Below, piece by piece: positions 43,349 to 53,177 of a stretch of 64,000 nucleotides of DNA; positions within the stretch are counted from its first letter, which is position 1; the number at the start of each line of letters is the position of its first letter. A program made the position numbers and the translations under genes. Source of the stretch: Marinilabiliaceae bacterium UBA5488 (GTDB lineage: Bacteria > Bacteroidota > Bacteroidia > Bacteroidales > Marinilabiliaceae); NCBI GenBank assembly GCA_002427105.1, contig DIPM01000021.1, forward strand, positions 64,027 to 128,026, in the 5' to 3' direction. The notes below the pieces were generated by a model. That model did no database searches. It worked only from the letters and a program-made list of their open reading frames with translations, and was not told the origin of the DNA.

Positions 43349-45187
43349 TCATCTTTTCAGATGATCTGCCGACACGACCTGCAAACAGGCCTTCCCGCGA
43401 ACACTGTCTAACGGAGAAACATCTCCTTCGGTTACCAGATATCTCTTTGCAGCATTGTCGTACACCTGATATGAACCGGCAGTTATATACCCAAACGCAT
43501 CGGAGTAGGTAAAGAAGGCGTATTCACCGGCCGCCGGCGACAACAAATCCCTGCTAAAGGTAAACTTCTCCGACGGAATAGACAACTGATTCAGTAACGT
43601 GGCTACCATATCCTTCTGACTGCCGACAGTTGCTACAACTGTATCGCCTGCTGCCAGAGCGCCGCCCGCCCAAATCATAGGGATGTGGTAGCGCTCCTTC
43701 ATTTGAGAGGTAGCCTTAGCCGGCCCCGGAGTCCCGTGATCGGCAATCAGCACAAAAAGCGTGTTATCCCACAAACCCTTAGCCTTCACCCCCTCAATAA
43801 ACCTGCCGAGACATCTGTCCGTGTAATAAACCGAATTGAGGTACGGATCGCTGTTCACACGCTCCATCGGAACGTCAAACGGCTCGTGACTGCTAAGAGT
43901 AAAGAAGTATTTAAAGAATGGCTTCTCCTCCCTGCTGCTATTCTCCATTTCGGCTAAAAGCCTGTCGAAAGTATATTCGTCATGAACACCCCACTTCTTC
44001 CCCCTTGTCGAGGCCGGAAAATCGTCAATTGCTATCACCTCTTCAAACCCGGCAAGCACAACGAACGAATTCATCCCTTTAAAACCCATGTCGCCGCCGT
44101 ACATATAGGTCAAATTGCCGTAACCGGCCTCTTTTAGCTCACGCGGTAAAAAGCTTAATGACTGCGCCTTTTCGGGATACTGAATAATCGAGTAGCCCGG
44201 TAACACCTGGTATCCCGCTATCGTTGCTACTAATCCTTTGTCCGAACGGTCGCTGGCTGCATAGATATTCGAAAAGAGAATTCCCTCTTTAGCTAACGAA
44301 TCCAAATTGGGCGTAACCTGCTCACCGCCCAAAGCGCCGACCACCTGGGCCGAGAAGCTCTCCATCAGAATTAGCACCACATTGGGACGATCTTTCTTTA
44401 AAACCTGAAGTGTGGAGTCTCCCTCCGCAGATTTCATCTCATTGAAAATCTTTAACGCTTTATCGTCATCCATAAATGAGTAATGATGGGTGCGTGCATC
44501 CATCCGCTTAAAACTATAAAAAAGATTCCATAATGGATTTACGGCTGCATGATTGGCGTAGTTGTAGGATGAAAAATAGGCAACGCCCGTGTTGTTGGGG
44601 GCTACGCCAAAACCGCCTCGGATGGGAATAATCAGTAGGGCAGCAATCAGCAAAACTAAAAATGAGGCAATACTACTGGCCATGGGAGAAAAGTTGTTTA
44701 TGCAGAAAGTTTTTCCAGTTAGACGTTTGTAAAGATATATCCCAGCAATGCTAAGCACTATCCAAATGGCTATAAAAAGAAGCGATTCGTACCAGCTAAC
44801 AGAGGCGAAAATTACCCAAGGAGTTTTCAAAAAGCTGAATCCTTCTGCATCTAATAACCTTCCCCAATAGGAGTAAAGATTGATATTTGCCAACAATAAT
44901 GCGGTGAATAGGATAATGACAATAAAGTTTACCCAGTGAATTAGCTGATAGGTGAACTTGTGTGAAATTAAAATTTTAACTGCCTGAATGAAAGAGACAA
45001 ATAGCAAGATATAACCCGTCATAGAAATGTCAAGGCGCAAACCAACCCAAAAAGATTTGGCTAAAACATCAATGGGTGCACCTGCCGAGTAAGAGATGTT
45101 AAAGAGGATAAAAGCCAACCTATAAAATGCAAAAGTCAGCAGCCAAAAGAGTGTGGTCTTTAGGAGATATTTTAGAAACTTGAGCAT
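43349..45187 (-). CDS. LtaS/sulfatase-like membrane phosphotransferase
   Basis: I start at 45187 (MLKFLKYLLKTTLF), 612 residues. A longer frame to 45244 adds 19 residues before the first membrane helix. Five membrane segments (to about 220) are followed by an alkaline-phosphatase-fold domain: VVLILMESFSAQ with the first metal Glu, DRSDKGLVATIAG with the nucleophile position occupied by Ser where relatives more often have Thr, LSSHEPFDVP, and LIADHGTPGP near the end. Such enzymes transfer glycerol-phosphate or phosphoethanolamine headgroups to envelope glycans or lipids. The substrate is not assignable. Confidence 0.85.
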   Translation of the reverse strand: MLKFLKYLLKTTLFWLLTFAFYRLAFILFNISYSAGAPIDVLAKSFWVGLRLDISMTGYILLFVSFIQAVKILISHKFTYQLIHWVNFIVIILFTALLLANINLYSYWGRLLDAEGFSFLKTPWVIFASVSWYESLLFIAIWIVLSIAGIYLYKRLTGKTFCINNFSPMASSIASFLVLLIAALLIIPIRGGFGVAPNNTGVAYFSSYNYANHAAVNPLWNLFYSFKRMDARTHHYSFMDDDKALKIFNEMKSAEGDSTLQVLKKDRPNVVLILMESFSAQVVGALGGEQVTPNLDSLAKEGILFSNIYAASDRSDKGLVATIAGYQVLPGYSIIQYPEKAQSLSFLPRELKEAGYGNLTYMYGGDMGFKGMNSFVVLAGFEEVIAIDDFPASTRGKKWGVHDEYTFDRLLAEMENSSREEKPFFKYFFTLSSHEPFDVPMERVNSDPYLNSVYYTDRCLGRFIEGVKAKGLWDNTLFVLIADHGTPGPAKATSQMKERYHIPMIWAGGALAAGDTVVATVGSQKDMVATLLNQLSIPSEKFTFSRDLLSPAAGEYAFFTYSDAFGYITAGSYQVYDNAAKRYLVTEGDVSPLDSVRGKACLQVVSADHLKR

Positions 45188-45628
45188 GACAAGATGGATC
45201 TTAAAAGAAAAATGAATGAGGCAAAAATACGAAAAAGATGACAAATAGCTGTCACTTCATTAGTGTAAAAATATTATCTCTCAAAGAAGTATGAATATTT
45301 TTTCAAAATTTAGACTCTTTAACTTAGTTTTTATTCTATATAATGCATTAAAAACTATTTGTCTTTTACTTGCAGAAGTAAACTAATAAATACTTTAAGC
45401 TTATTTGAAAGTCTTTTTATCATTGCCCTGTTTTCAAGATTGTATTCATAAATTATCCCAAACTCTTTTCCATGTTGTCTATCCCAAAACCATGACAATA
45501 GTTGCTGAAGTAAAAAGCGAACCATCAGCTCGTTTTTTATCATTTTGGAAATTAGAATTATCGATAAACTGATTTTTTGGTTGTTCTGATATTTTTTTAA
45601 AAAAAAGAGTTCCTGCGAGCGAGGAAAA
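45188..45628. other. AT-rich gap with no supportable gene
   Basis: This starts the low-GC edge of the polysaccharide cluster. A 62-codon minus-strand frame (45355-45543) is the only candidate. It is Leu/Lys-rich without family features, and given the decayed gene beside it I read it as debris. Confidence 0.5.
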
Positions 45629-45952
45629 TTAATTGTTTAAAATACAGTCATCTTCGATGATTATGCCATATTCTACACTATTAAAAAATCATGTTATTGC
45701 ATCATTTATAGACTTGCCACATCCAAAGTTGCTATCCCGAAAGAGAGTTTCTACTTCGCATTCCCAATTTATGTTTTCTAAAACTCATTGATGTAATTTT
45801 ACAATAGTTTGTTTTTGTTCTAATTTACTTACCCTCGGCCATCGGAAGCTATAAAAGTCCTTTTGGCTACTGTTTTTTTAATGCCTCAAATGACTTGTAA
45901 ATCACTTCCGAACGATTGAATATTAAAAAAGGAGAGGTACTTCTGTGCGCAT
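45629..45952 (-). pseudogene. Decayed glycosyltransferase, N-terminal remnant
   Basis: From ATG 45952 the minus strand reads MRTEVPLLFLIFNRSEVIY..., then IASDG, where a missing base shifts the frame. It goes on as PRVSKLEQKQTIVKL, with a TGA, then CEVETLFRDSNFGCGKSI, a second TGA, then SVEYGIIIEDDCI before a stop. These segments follow in the right order the N-terminus of a GT-A family common in Bacteroidota (LFLIFNR, SDGPR, NLGCG, GIILEDDC). One frameshift, two stops and loss of the 3' part show a dead gene at the cluster border. Confidence 0.8.
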
Positions 45953-46095
45953 TTCTAAAAAGTCCATGAGAGGGGAATCTTATGAATGTGTTAATAATAG
46001 TGGAATTATCTATTTTAATAATACTTTTGCTAAATTATTTAGATGAGGTTTTGTATGCAAATATACTCTAATTAGCAAACTAATTTAGCTATCAA

Positions 46096-47193
46096 ATGAA
46101 GGTATTTATCGAATCAAATGTGCTGACTTGGCAAAAAAAAGGGGGAGTATCACGTTATGTTGTGGAATTATTAAAAGGTCTTAAGAGCAAAGTTAACATA
46201 AGTAATATTACACTATTTTCTAGAAACATTTTTTATAAAAAACATAAAAGAGGTTTTATTATACCTTTAAGAAGTAGATTAGCCATTCGTGTGAATAAAT
46301 TTTTAATAAAAAGGGCTATAATAAAAGGGGAGTTTGATGTTCTTCATATCCCTAGTCTTGAAGATTATTTTATTGATGTTATACGTAAAGATACAGTGGT
46401 TGTAATCACTATTCATGATTTAATATCAGAGCATTATCCCAAAGAGTTTGGGTTAGATATAAAAAGTAGAGTTGCAAATTTGTTACAACGTGCCGATAGA
46501 ATTATAGCCATTTCTAATCAAACAAAAACAGATCTTTTCACAATTTATGATGTTCCTGAAGATAAAATTGATGTGATTTATCATGGTTGCTCATTTACAG
46601 AAGAGGATGTTTTAAAAAATAATGAACCAAACCAATTTGGAGATTACATTTTGTATGTGGGGTATCGCTCCGGTTATAAAAACTTTGAAAATTTTTGCAA
46701 GGCACTGCCTAAGGTGTTGAAATCTTTTCAAGATTTAAAAGTTGTAGTCGTTGGGGGGAGAAAATTTGCAGCTTATGAAAAAGATATAATAAAGAAAGCG
46801 AGTTTAGCTAAAAACATAATTCATTTAGAGAATGTATCTGAAGATAAGTTGATAACGCTCTATAAGCATGCCAAGACTTTTGTTTTTCCATCCAAATATG
46901 AAGGCTTTGGGCTCCCTATATTGGAAGCATTTATTTGTGGAACTCCTGTTGTGTGCAGTAATATAGGCCCATTTTCTGAGGTGGGTGGAGTTGCACCACT
47001 TTACTTCGACCCAGAAAAAGTTTCAGATATATCTGATGCAATTTTAGCTGTCATGCAATCATCGAAATTGCAGTCTGAAATGGTTCAGCGGGGCTACATT
47101 CAATTAAATAAATTTAGTTGGGAGCAGACAATTAATTCCACATTGAAATGTTATAATATTGCAAGACAAGCTGCTTCAGCTAAAGTCTTTTAG
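46096..47193 (+). CDS. GT4-family glycosyltransferase
   Basis: A GT-B retaining glycosyltransferase that adds a sugar to a lipid-linked glycan. The N-terminal acceptor domain has VSRYVVELLKGL and ITIHDLISEHYP. The C-terminal donor domain has ILYVGYRSGYKNFE and the nucleotide-sugar loop KYEGFGLPILEAFICGTPVV (near 265-285). At 365 aa it is a usual size. The AT-rich composition resembles other transferred surface-glycan genes. It is followed by a GT2 gene on the same strand, 61 bases on. Confidence 0.93.
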   Translation: MKVFIESNVLTWQKKGGVSRYVVELLKGLKSKVNISNITLFSRNIFYKKHKRGFIIPLRSRLAIRVNKFLIKRAIIKGEFDVLHIPSLEDYFIDVIRKDTVVVITIHDLISEHYPKEFGLDIKSRVANLLQRADRIIAISNQTKTDLFTIYDVPEDKIDVIYHGCSFTEEDVLKNNEPNQFGDYILYVGYRSGYKNFENFCKALPKVLKSFQDLKVVVVGGRKFAAYEKDIIKKASLAKNIIHLENVSEDKLITLYKHAKTFVFPSKYEGFGLPILEAFICGTPVVCSNIGPFSEVGGVAPLYFDPEKVSDISDAILAVMQSSKLQSEMVQRGYIQLNKFSWEQTINSTLKCYNIARQAASAKVF

Positions 47194-47254
47194 TTTGAAA
47201 GATAGCATTACAACGCAGAATCTGTAATTATTAACCTCTCTCTTTTAATTAAGT

Positions 47255-47983
47255 ATGAAAAAACCTTTGTTTTCTGTTATCACAGTAGTTTTCAATGATG
47301 AAAGAAAGATTAATAAAACTATTGAGAGTGTTGTTTCACAAAAGAACAAATCCTTTGAATATATAATTATTGATGGTGGATCAACGGATGCTACTTTGTC
47401 AATAGTTCAGAACTATGCTGATAAAATTACTCAGATCCTTTCAGAGTCTGATGAAGGAATTTATCAAGCTATGAACAAAGGCGTAAGGCTAGCGAATGGA
47501 GAATATATTATTTTTATGAATAGCGGAGATACATTTGTTAATGCTGACATATTGAATAATGTACAAAGTTCTTTTGGCAGTTCACAATTTGATGTGGTGT
47601 ACGGAGATGTTTTGAAATTTGATGCAGAGGGTACTTTACAAACTAAAAGGTCAGAACCCCCTAAAAATAGTCATCGAATGTATTTTTGTCATCAGAGCGT
47701 TTTTGTTAAAACAGAACTATTGAACAAACTTCCTTTTGATGAAAAATACAAAATGAGTGCAGACTTTAAGTTTTTCAAACAGGCTTATAATCAAGGCTTA
47801 ATATTTTATCAGCTGCATTTCCCTACTACTATTTTTGACCAAACAGGTATATCAAAACAGCAAAGGATTAAAGGGCTGAAAGAAAATATTGAAGTAATAA
47901 AAGAGTGTGATAAAGGATTAGAAAAACTGCGGTTATTAGCAAGAATATACCCTTCCTATCTTTCTGCTAGGCTTAGGCAGTAA
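47255..47983 (+). CDS. GT2-family glycosyltransferase
   Basis: An inverting GT-A enzyme. FSVITVVFNDERKINKTIESV starts the nucleotide-binding fold, followed by YIIIDGGSTDATLSIV and ESDEGIYQAMNKG. The acceptor-side FMNSGD is present, with HQSVFVKTELL further on. At 242 aa it is a compact member. It probably adds one residue of the same polysaccharide as its neighbour. It converges on the opposite-strand cluster. Confidence 0.93.
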   Translation: MKKPLFSVITVVFNDERKINKTIESVVSQKNKSFEYIIIDGGSTDATLSIVQNYADKITQILSESDEGIYQAMNKGVRLANGEYIIFMNSGDTFVNADILNNVQSSFGSSQFDVVYGDVLKFDAEGTLQTKRSEPPKNSHRMYFCHQSVFVKTELLNKLPFDEKYKMSADFKFFKQAYNQGLIFYQLHFPTTIFDQTGISKQQRIKGLKENIEVIKECDKGLEKLRLLARIYPSYLSARLRQ

Positions 47984-48005
47984 CAATTGCTGACTTTGTC
48001 TTCAA

Positions 48006-48878
48006 TTATTTAATTACTGTATAGTTTTTATATTCAAAAAATCGATAATTAAAAATTTTTTCGAAAGCGAAAAGTAGTCGATCTTTCAGACCAAATCTTG
48101 CTTTTGATGGATCAATATCAACTTGCCAATCTAGTTTAGAAATTAAAGTTTTCATTATTTTTGGGTGAGTACCCGAGAATTTTTTTACTGCATTAATTTC
48201 AGAATAATCAAACTCTTCAGTTGCTTTTAATTTTTCCTCTAAAGATTCACCTTCATGATAAAGAGAGTGAAAGTTACTGATTTTGTTTTTTATTATCTCT
48301 GGAGGACGAACCCAGCCGTAATGATAAATTGTTGCATCTATCTTTTTAACTTGCAACTTTTTATCATTTTTTCGAAATCCTTGAGCGTCTCTGTATGAGC
48401 GGACTTCTTTATTGTTTTTTATAATTCTTATTTCATTTCTATACCAATTTCTAGTGACTCCAAGATAATCAAAGGTTCCCCAGAAGTGGAGATATTTAAA
48501 AAGCAGACCTTCTACCTCTGAAGTATCTCTATATTGTAACATCGCTTCTTTTATGGCAGGATAATCTTGTTCATGCAAAACTTCATCGGCTTGGACATAT
48601 ATGCACCAATCATATTCTATGGGAATAGCATCAAGAGCTTTATTGGTTTCTGCTGCCAACACTTTACCCCCTTTTCTAAGGGAGTCGTCCCAAACTGTTT
48701 CAACAATCTCTATCTTTTGAGGATCAATAGATTTGATAAGGGTTAGCGTATCGTCATCCGATTTTCCAACAGCTACAATCACCTTATCGCACAAAGGTAA
48801 AATTGATTTGATCGATTCAACTACTGGGTAACCATATTTAATTGCATTTCTAACGATTGTAAATCCACAAACTTTCAT
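48006..48878 (-). CDS. Glycosyltransferase family 2-like protein
   Basis: GFTIVRNAIKYGYPVVESI starts a GT-A fold. The metal-binding region is VQADEVLHEQDY rather than a strict DxD. Asp/Asn-rich loops around WGTFDYLGVTRNWY and YHYGWVRPPEI match a Bacteroidota branch of GT2 proteins. It is 290 aa, co-directional with and 13 bases after the GT4 gene at 48892. Acceptor unknown. Confidence 0.85.
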   Translation of the reverse strand: MKVCGFTIVRNAIKYGYPVVESIKSILPLCDKVIVAVGKSDDDTLTLIKSIDPQKIEIVETVWDDSLRKGGKVLAAETNKALDAIPIEYDWCIYVQADEVLHEQDYPAIKEAMLQYRDTSEVEGLLFKYLHFWGTFDYLGVTRNWYRNEIRIIKNNKEVRSYRDAQGFRKNDKKLQVKKIDATIYHYGWVRPPEIIKNKISNFHSLYHEGESLEEKLKATEEFDYSEINAVKKFSGTHPKIMKTLISKLDWQVDIDPSKARFGLKDRLLFAFEKIFNYRFFEYKNYTVIK

Positions 48879-48891
48879 AATCCAAGGGTTT

Positions 48892-50034
48892 TTAATTGTT
48901 TAATAGTTCGTTATAAATCGTATTAAAACTTTTTCCAATATATTCTGGAGTAAATCGTTGAGCATATTCATATCCTTGTGTGATCATACTGTCACGGAGG
49001 GTTTTATCGGTGAGAACCGTTTTAATAGCTTTATGTAAGTCATCAACATTATTTGGATTTATATAAATACTCGATGGACCACCTGCTTCTGCAAAACAGC
49101 CTCCTTTAGAGCTGATTACAGGAATGCCAGAGAAGAGGGCTTCAATAATAGGAATTCCAAACCCTTCGAACAACGAAGGATAAATAAATAGTTGAGCCGA
49201 CTGATACAGTATTGCCAACTCTTCATTGGTAACACCTTTGAGGAAAGAGATTTTAGGCTCCAACTTATTCAGAGTTATATACTCCTTAACTTTTTTAGTA
49301 TAGGGGGTTTCAGAACCCACAATCACAAGGTGAGTATCGATGTTTTGTATCGCCTTAACGCCAGCTAGAATATTCTTTCGAGCCTCAATTGTGCCCACAT
49401 TTAGAATATAATGTTTAGGTAAATTAAATTTTTGCAGTACAGAATTCTTTTCTTGTGTAGAAAATAGATGTTTAAAAATTTCTTGGCATCCTTGATATAC
49501 AACTTGTATTTTTTCACGTTCTATACCAAAGAATTCTATTATATCCTCTTTTGTTTGTTGACTCACTGCAACGACTACATCTGCATTCTTAACAGCATAT
49601 CGCGCTTTTATTTTATGAATGTTGCGATCAAAGAATGAGTAGAATTGTGGAAAGCGCATGAAAATTAGATCATGTACCGTCACTACAGTTTTAATACCCT
49701 TGTTTTTTAACCCTTGAGGAATCTCACCTGTTAATCCGTGATAAATATCTATTTTATCCTTTTTTAGGTCTGTAACAATTCCTCTTTGTCTCCAGTAATT
49801 ATAAAATTTGGAATGAAACCAACTCAGCGGATTTTTTTCAACAATATTTTTTGTGTGGCTTTCGTAAGAGAAAAGCTTTGATTTTGTAATTTTTGGGTTG
49901 TATAAAAAGTAATTGTTGTTGGGATAATATTTTGACAATATTTTAATCAAATCACGGCTGTAGTTTCCCAATCCTGTTTTATTATGGAAAATCCTTTTCG
50001 CATCATACCCAATATTGAAAGATCTCTTCACCAT
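48892..50034 (-). CDS. GT4-family glycosyltransferase
   Basis: A GT-B enzyme of 380 aa. NKTGLGNYSRDLIKILS and VVTVHDLIFMRFP lie in the N-terminal domain. YILNVGTIEARKNI and LFEGFGIPIIEALFSGIPV form the donor site near 290-310. The gene lies one base after the UDP-glucuronate epimerase gene end, so the two are translationally close and may provide and use the same sugar. Confidence 0.94.
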   Translation of the reverse strand: MVKRSFNIGYDAKRIFHNKTGLGNYSRDLIKILSKYYPNNNYFLYNPKITKSKLFSYESHTKNIVEKNPLSWFHSKFYNYWRQRGIVTDLKKDKIDIYHGLTGEIPQGLKNKGIKTVVTVHDLIFMRFPQFYSFFDRNIHKIKARYAVKNADVVVAVSQQTKEDIIEFFGIEREKIQVVYQGCQEIFKHLFSTQEKNSVLQKFNLPKHYILNVGTIEARKNILAGVKAIQNIDTHLVIVGSETPYTKKVKEYITLNKLEPKISFLKGVTNEELAILYQSAQLFIYPSLFEGFGIPIIEALFSGIPVISSKGGCFAEAGGPSSIYINPNNVDDLHKAIKTVLTDKTLRDSMITQGYEYAQRFTPEYIGKSFNTIYNELLNN

Positions 50035-50035
50035 A

Positions 50036-50995
50036 TTATTTATAATAGCCTTTATACCATTTTACAAACTCTTTTAATCCCAGCTCAATGTCTGTCTTTG
50101 GTTGATATCCAAAATCTTTCTGCGCTGCTGAAATATCAGCACAGGTAAAAACAACATCACCAGCTTGCATTGGAAGATAGTCAATTTTTGCTTTTTGTCC
50201 GACGGCTGATTCGAGTGTAGTTATAAAATTCATGATTTTAATGGGTTGATTATTGCCCAAATTGTAAATTTTATAATTGGGCAGTTGCTCCATTTTATGG
50301 ATAAGATTATTTACACCTATTGTAATGTCGTCTATGTAAGTGAAATCTCGAACCATTTCACCACTATTAAAAACAGGTATAGTCTCTTCTCGAATAATTT
50401 TTTTTGTGAACGAAAAGTAGGCCATATCTGGTCTTCCCCAGGGACCATAAACTGAGAAAAATCGGAGACCGATCATTTGCATGTCAAATTGTTTTGAATA
50501 GCTGTATGCAATGAGTTCATTTGCTTTTTTGGTCGCTGCATAAAGTGATTCAGGATGATCGGTGTTGGTATTTTCTACAAATGGACCGTCGGTGCGATTT
50601 CCATATACAGAGCTGGAAGATGCAAATATAAACTTCTTGATTTGATTTTGTCTGGAAGCTTCCAACACATTCATGAAGCCGATGAGGTTGCTTTCTGCGT
50701 ATTTATGCGGAGCATCTAAACTATATCGAACGCCAGCTTGTGCAGCTAAATGTATGACTAAGGCAAATTGATTCGAAGCAAATAGAGCCTCTACATCCGA
50801 CCTGTCACAAATGTCAATTCCTGAGAAGCTAAAGTTTTGAAAAGGTCTTAAAATATTTAGTCTATCTTGTTTTATCTGAGTAGAGTAATAGCCATTTACT
50901 GAGTCGACGCCAAAGACTTCATGACCTTCCTCTAACAAAAGCTTTGAAAGATGGAAGCCAATAAAACCAGCGGCACCTGTAATTAATATCTTCAT
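50036..50995 (-). CDS. UDP-glucuronate 4-epimerase-like NAD-dependent epimerase
   Basis: I start at 50995 (MKILITGAAGFIG). A frame to 51013 adds six residues before the nucleotide-binding strand. The short-chain dehydrogenase features are GAAGFIGFH at 7-15, HLAAQAGVRYS with the family's typical Tyr, the YAATKKANE catalytic motif (YxxxK), and FFSVYGPWGRPDMA, characteristic of UDP-glucuronate epimerases that make UDP-galacturonate. The 319-aa length is right. It supplies a sugar for the surrounding glycosyltransferases. Confidence 0.9.
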   Translation of the reverse strand: MKILITGAAGFIGFHLSKLLLEEGHEVFGVDSVNGYYSTQIKQDRLNILRPFQNFSFSGIDICDRSDVEALFASNQFALVIHLAAQAGVRYSLDAPHKYAESNLIGFMNVLEASRQNQIKKFIFASSSSVYGNRTDGPFVENTNTDHPESLYAATKKANELIAYSYSKQFDMQMIGLRFFSVYGPWGRPDMAYFSFTKKIIREETIPVFNSGEMVRDFTYIDDITIGVNNLIHKMEQLPNYKIYNLGNNQPIKIMNFITTLESAVGQKAKIDYLPMQAGDVVFTCADISAAQKDFGYQPKTDIELGLKEFVKWYKGYYK

Positions 50996-51009
50996 ATTAT
51001 TAACTTTAA

Positions 51010-52101
51010 TCAAATAATTTGGGTTTTGGTTTCTAAGAACTCTTCTAATTCTTCAATCATTCGATCTTCAGAAAAGAGAGATTCTATTTTTGTTAATGCA
51101 TTGTTTCCCATTTTTTTGCGCAAGTTGCTGTTATTTGCTACATGGTCAATGGCTTCGTACAATTGTTGTGAATTACCAGGTTCCACCAATAATCCTTCTT
51201 TCATATGCGTAATCAGTTCGTTGTTGCCATTCACAGAAGTGACCACACAACATTTTCCCATACCCATAGCCTCCATTACTGCATTTGGCATCCCTTCGTA
51301 AAAGGAAGGTAGCACAAATATATCAGCTCCCTTAACATAAGGCAGTACATCATCTACAAAGCCCAGAAAACGAACCCTCGATTGCAAGCCCTTACTTTTC
51401 ACCCTGTTCTCAAGCTCATCTCTCAACTTTCCTTTCCCCGCTACAAAGAAGTACCAATTGTATCCTTTCTTATATCCCTCCTCTGCCGCATCAATCAAAA
51501 TCTCAAAACCCTTTTGTGCCGCAAGTCGTCCAGCGCTAAACATAACTAAAGCATCTCCGGGCAAATTGAACTGCGTCCTGAAATCAAAGGAAGCAACTCC
51601 TACCGGAGCCGTGAATCCGTTATATATAACCTTTACAAATCCGGGTTTAAACCAGCCATAACTTTCATACTCCTTCTTAATTGAAGCGGAATTAGTGATA
51701 ATGCCGTCAATCATACGAGTAAAGAAAAAGTGATATTTAAACTTTTTCCTTATCAACTGTAAGCCATGCCGGGCAATTACTTTTGCTCCTCCAACCAGTC
51801 TGACAGCTATTGAGGCTATCTTGGTATCTTTATTCTGACCGCAAATAATTATATCGAAATGGTACTTTTTTAATGCAAAAAGAAGGCGTATTAAGCCCGG
51901 AACATCAAAATCAGTCTTAAATGAAACAGGCACTGTAGTTAAATTTAAGGCCTTTGCTTTTTTGCTAATTACAGAATTATCAGCGCAACCAACTACAACG
52001 CCATATCCCCGTCTCTCTAAACCGGAAGCTGCCATTATCATCCACTTCTCCCCTCCTCCCCATTTTTTCTTAGCCAATGAATTAAGAAAAAGTATTTGCA
52101 T
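51010..52101 (-). CDS. GT4-family glycosyltransferase
   Basis: The N-terminus, WGGGEKWMIMAASGLERRG, is the acceptor-domain start seen in lipopolysaccharide GT4 enzymes. VMFSAGRLAAQKGFEILIDA and SFYEGMPNAVMEAMGMGK form the donor site. The 363 aa include a basic surface (KKFKYHFFF), suggesting membrane association. GC and codon use are closer to the core genes than those of the GT genes to its left. Confidence 0.94.
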   Translation of the reverse strand: MQILFLNSLAKKKWGGGEKWMIMAASGLERRGYGVVVGCADNSVISKKAKALNLTTVPVSFKTDFDVPGLIRLLFALKKYHFDIIICGQNKDTKIASIAVRLVGGAKVIARHGLQLIRKKFKYHFFFTRMIDGIITNSASIKKEYESYGWFKPGFVKVIYNGFTAPVGVASFDFRTQFNLPGDALVMFSAGRLAAQKGFEILIDAAEEGYKKGYNWYFFVAGKGKLRDELENRVKSKGLQSRVRFLGFVDDVLPYVKGADIFVLPSFYEGMPNAVMEAMGMGKCCVVTSVNGNNELITHMKEGLLVEPGNSQQLYEAIDHVANNSNLRKKMGNNALTKIESLFSEDRMIEELEEFLETKTQII

Positions 52102-52130
52102 TACACACTTATCTTATAAATTATCCCTTA

Positions 52131-53177
52131 TTACTTACCGGAAGAATTGAGAACTACCTCGATTCTCTGCATAACCATATCTGCCGTTATCAACTCCATA
52201 CAAGCAAAATCACCGCGCCAGCAGGGCTTATTTCCAAAAACAGAACAGGGACGGCAACTCAAATCAGCCTGGACGGCTAAGTTCGCGGGAAGCTGCCATC
52301 CGTAAAAACCAGCATAGGGATGAGTGGCGCCCCATATACTAACAACCGGAGTATCTACCAGCCGTGCTAAATGCATATTTGCCGAATCCATTGATACCAT
52401 TACATCCAACATAGACATAGCCTGAAGCTCATCTTCCATAGACAACTGCCCTGCCAGATTATGCACGTTTTCATAACTATGCGCTAATTCCTCAAGCTTT
52501 GCTGCTTCATTTCCTCTTCCGCCAAAAAGAAAAATCTGATATCCCTTACTGTTAAGCTGCTCAAGCAGCAGATTAACTTTTTCAAGAGGCCAGGCCTTCC
52601 ACTTATGACCGGCAAAAGGTGCCACTCCTATCCGACGTTGCGAAATGTCAAAGGCTGCGTGAATGCCGCCGGAAAAATCAAGCGAAAATAATGAACGAAT
52701 ATCAAAAGGCTTAAGCTCAATGCTTATCCCTCCTTTTGCAAACACTTCACTATAACGTTGGAATGTTGATTTCAAAGGCTTTAGCTGCTTGTTATTTCGC
52801 CTTACAAGCTTAGCCTTTTCCCTGCGGCCCTTATCGATTGTATAGACAGGGATTCCCGACAGCCTAAATAGAAATCCTAAAAGCTTTGTACGAAGCACAT
52901 TGTGCAAATCAGCAACAAAGGAATAGGGGCCCAACCCCCTCAAAGTCTTGAACAATCTCACTAATCCTTTTATTCCCCTGTGAGCACCCTTAGTATCTAT
53001 GGGGACGAAAGTAATCTGCTTAAAGGGCTCTAAGAGCTTGGCTGCAAAGGGTCGTGAAACCACGACCAGCTCTTTGTCAGGATAGGATTGAAGCAATAAG
53101 GCAATAACAGGAATAGTCATTGCCACATCGCCCAAAGCACTAAAACGAAGTATTAATATTCGTCCGCCTTTACTCAC
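52131..53177 (-). CDS. GT9-family (heptosyltransferase-like) glycosyltransferase
   Basis: GT9 enzymes add heptose or related sugars to lipopolysaccharide cores. ILRFSALGDVAMTIPV is the family start. The middle has VADLHNVLRTKLLG. The donor part has GVAPFAGHKWKAWPLEKV, FLFGGRGNE and the SMDSANMHLARLVDTPVVSIWG signature. The 348-aa length is typical. Start and stop overlap the DUF4254 gene by 4 bases, a coupling often seen in this phylum, so they probably act on the same core glycan. Confidence 0.94.
   Translation of the reverse strand: MSKGGRILILRFSALGDVAMTIPVIALLLQSYPDKELVVVSRPFAAKLLEPFKQITFVPIDTKGAHRGIKGLVRLFKTLRGLGPYSFVADLHNVLRTKLLGFLFRLSGIPVYTIDKGRREKAKLVRRNNKQLKPLKSTFQRYSEVFAKGGISIELKPFDIRSLFSLDFSGGIHAAFDISQRRIGVAPFAGHKWKAWPLEKVNLLLEQLNSKGYQIFLFGGRGNEAAKLEELAHSYENVHNLAGQLSMEDELQAMSMLDVMVSMDSANMHLARLVDTPVVSIWGATHPYAGFYGWQLPANLAVQADLSCRPCSVFGNKPCWRGDFACMELITADMVMQRIEVVLNSSGK

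Noticed and set aside
45355..45543. 62-codon minus-strand frame before the glycosyltransferase remnant
   Set aside because: It lies in AT-rich decayed DNA, has no recognised family, and shows no sign of a promoter or partner.
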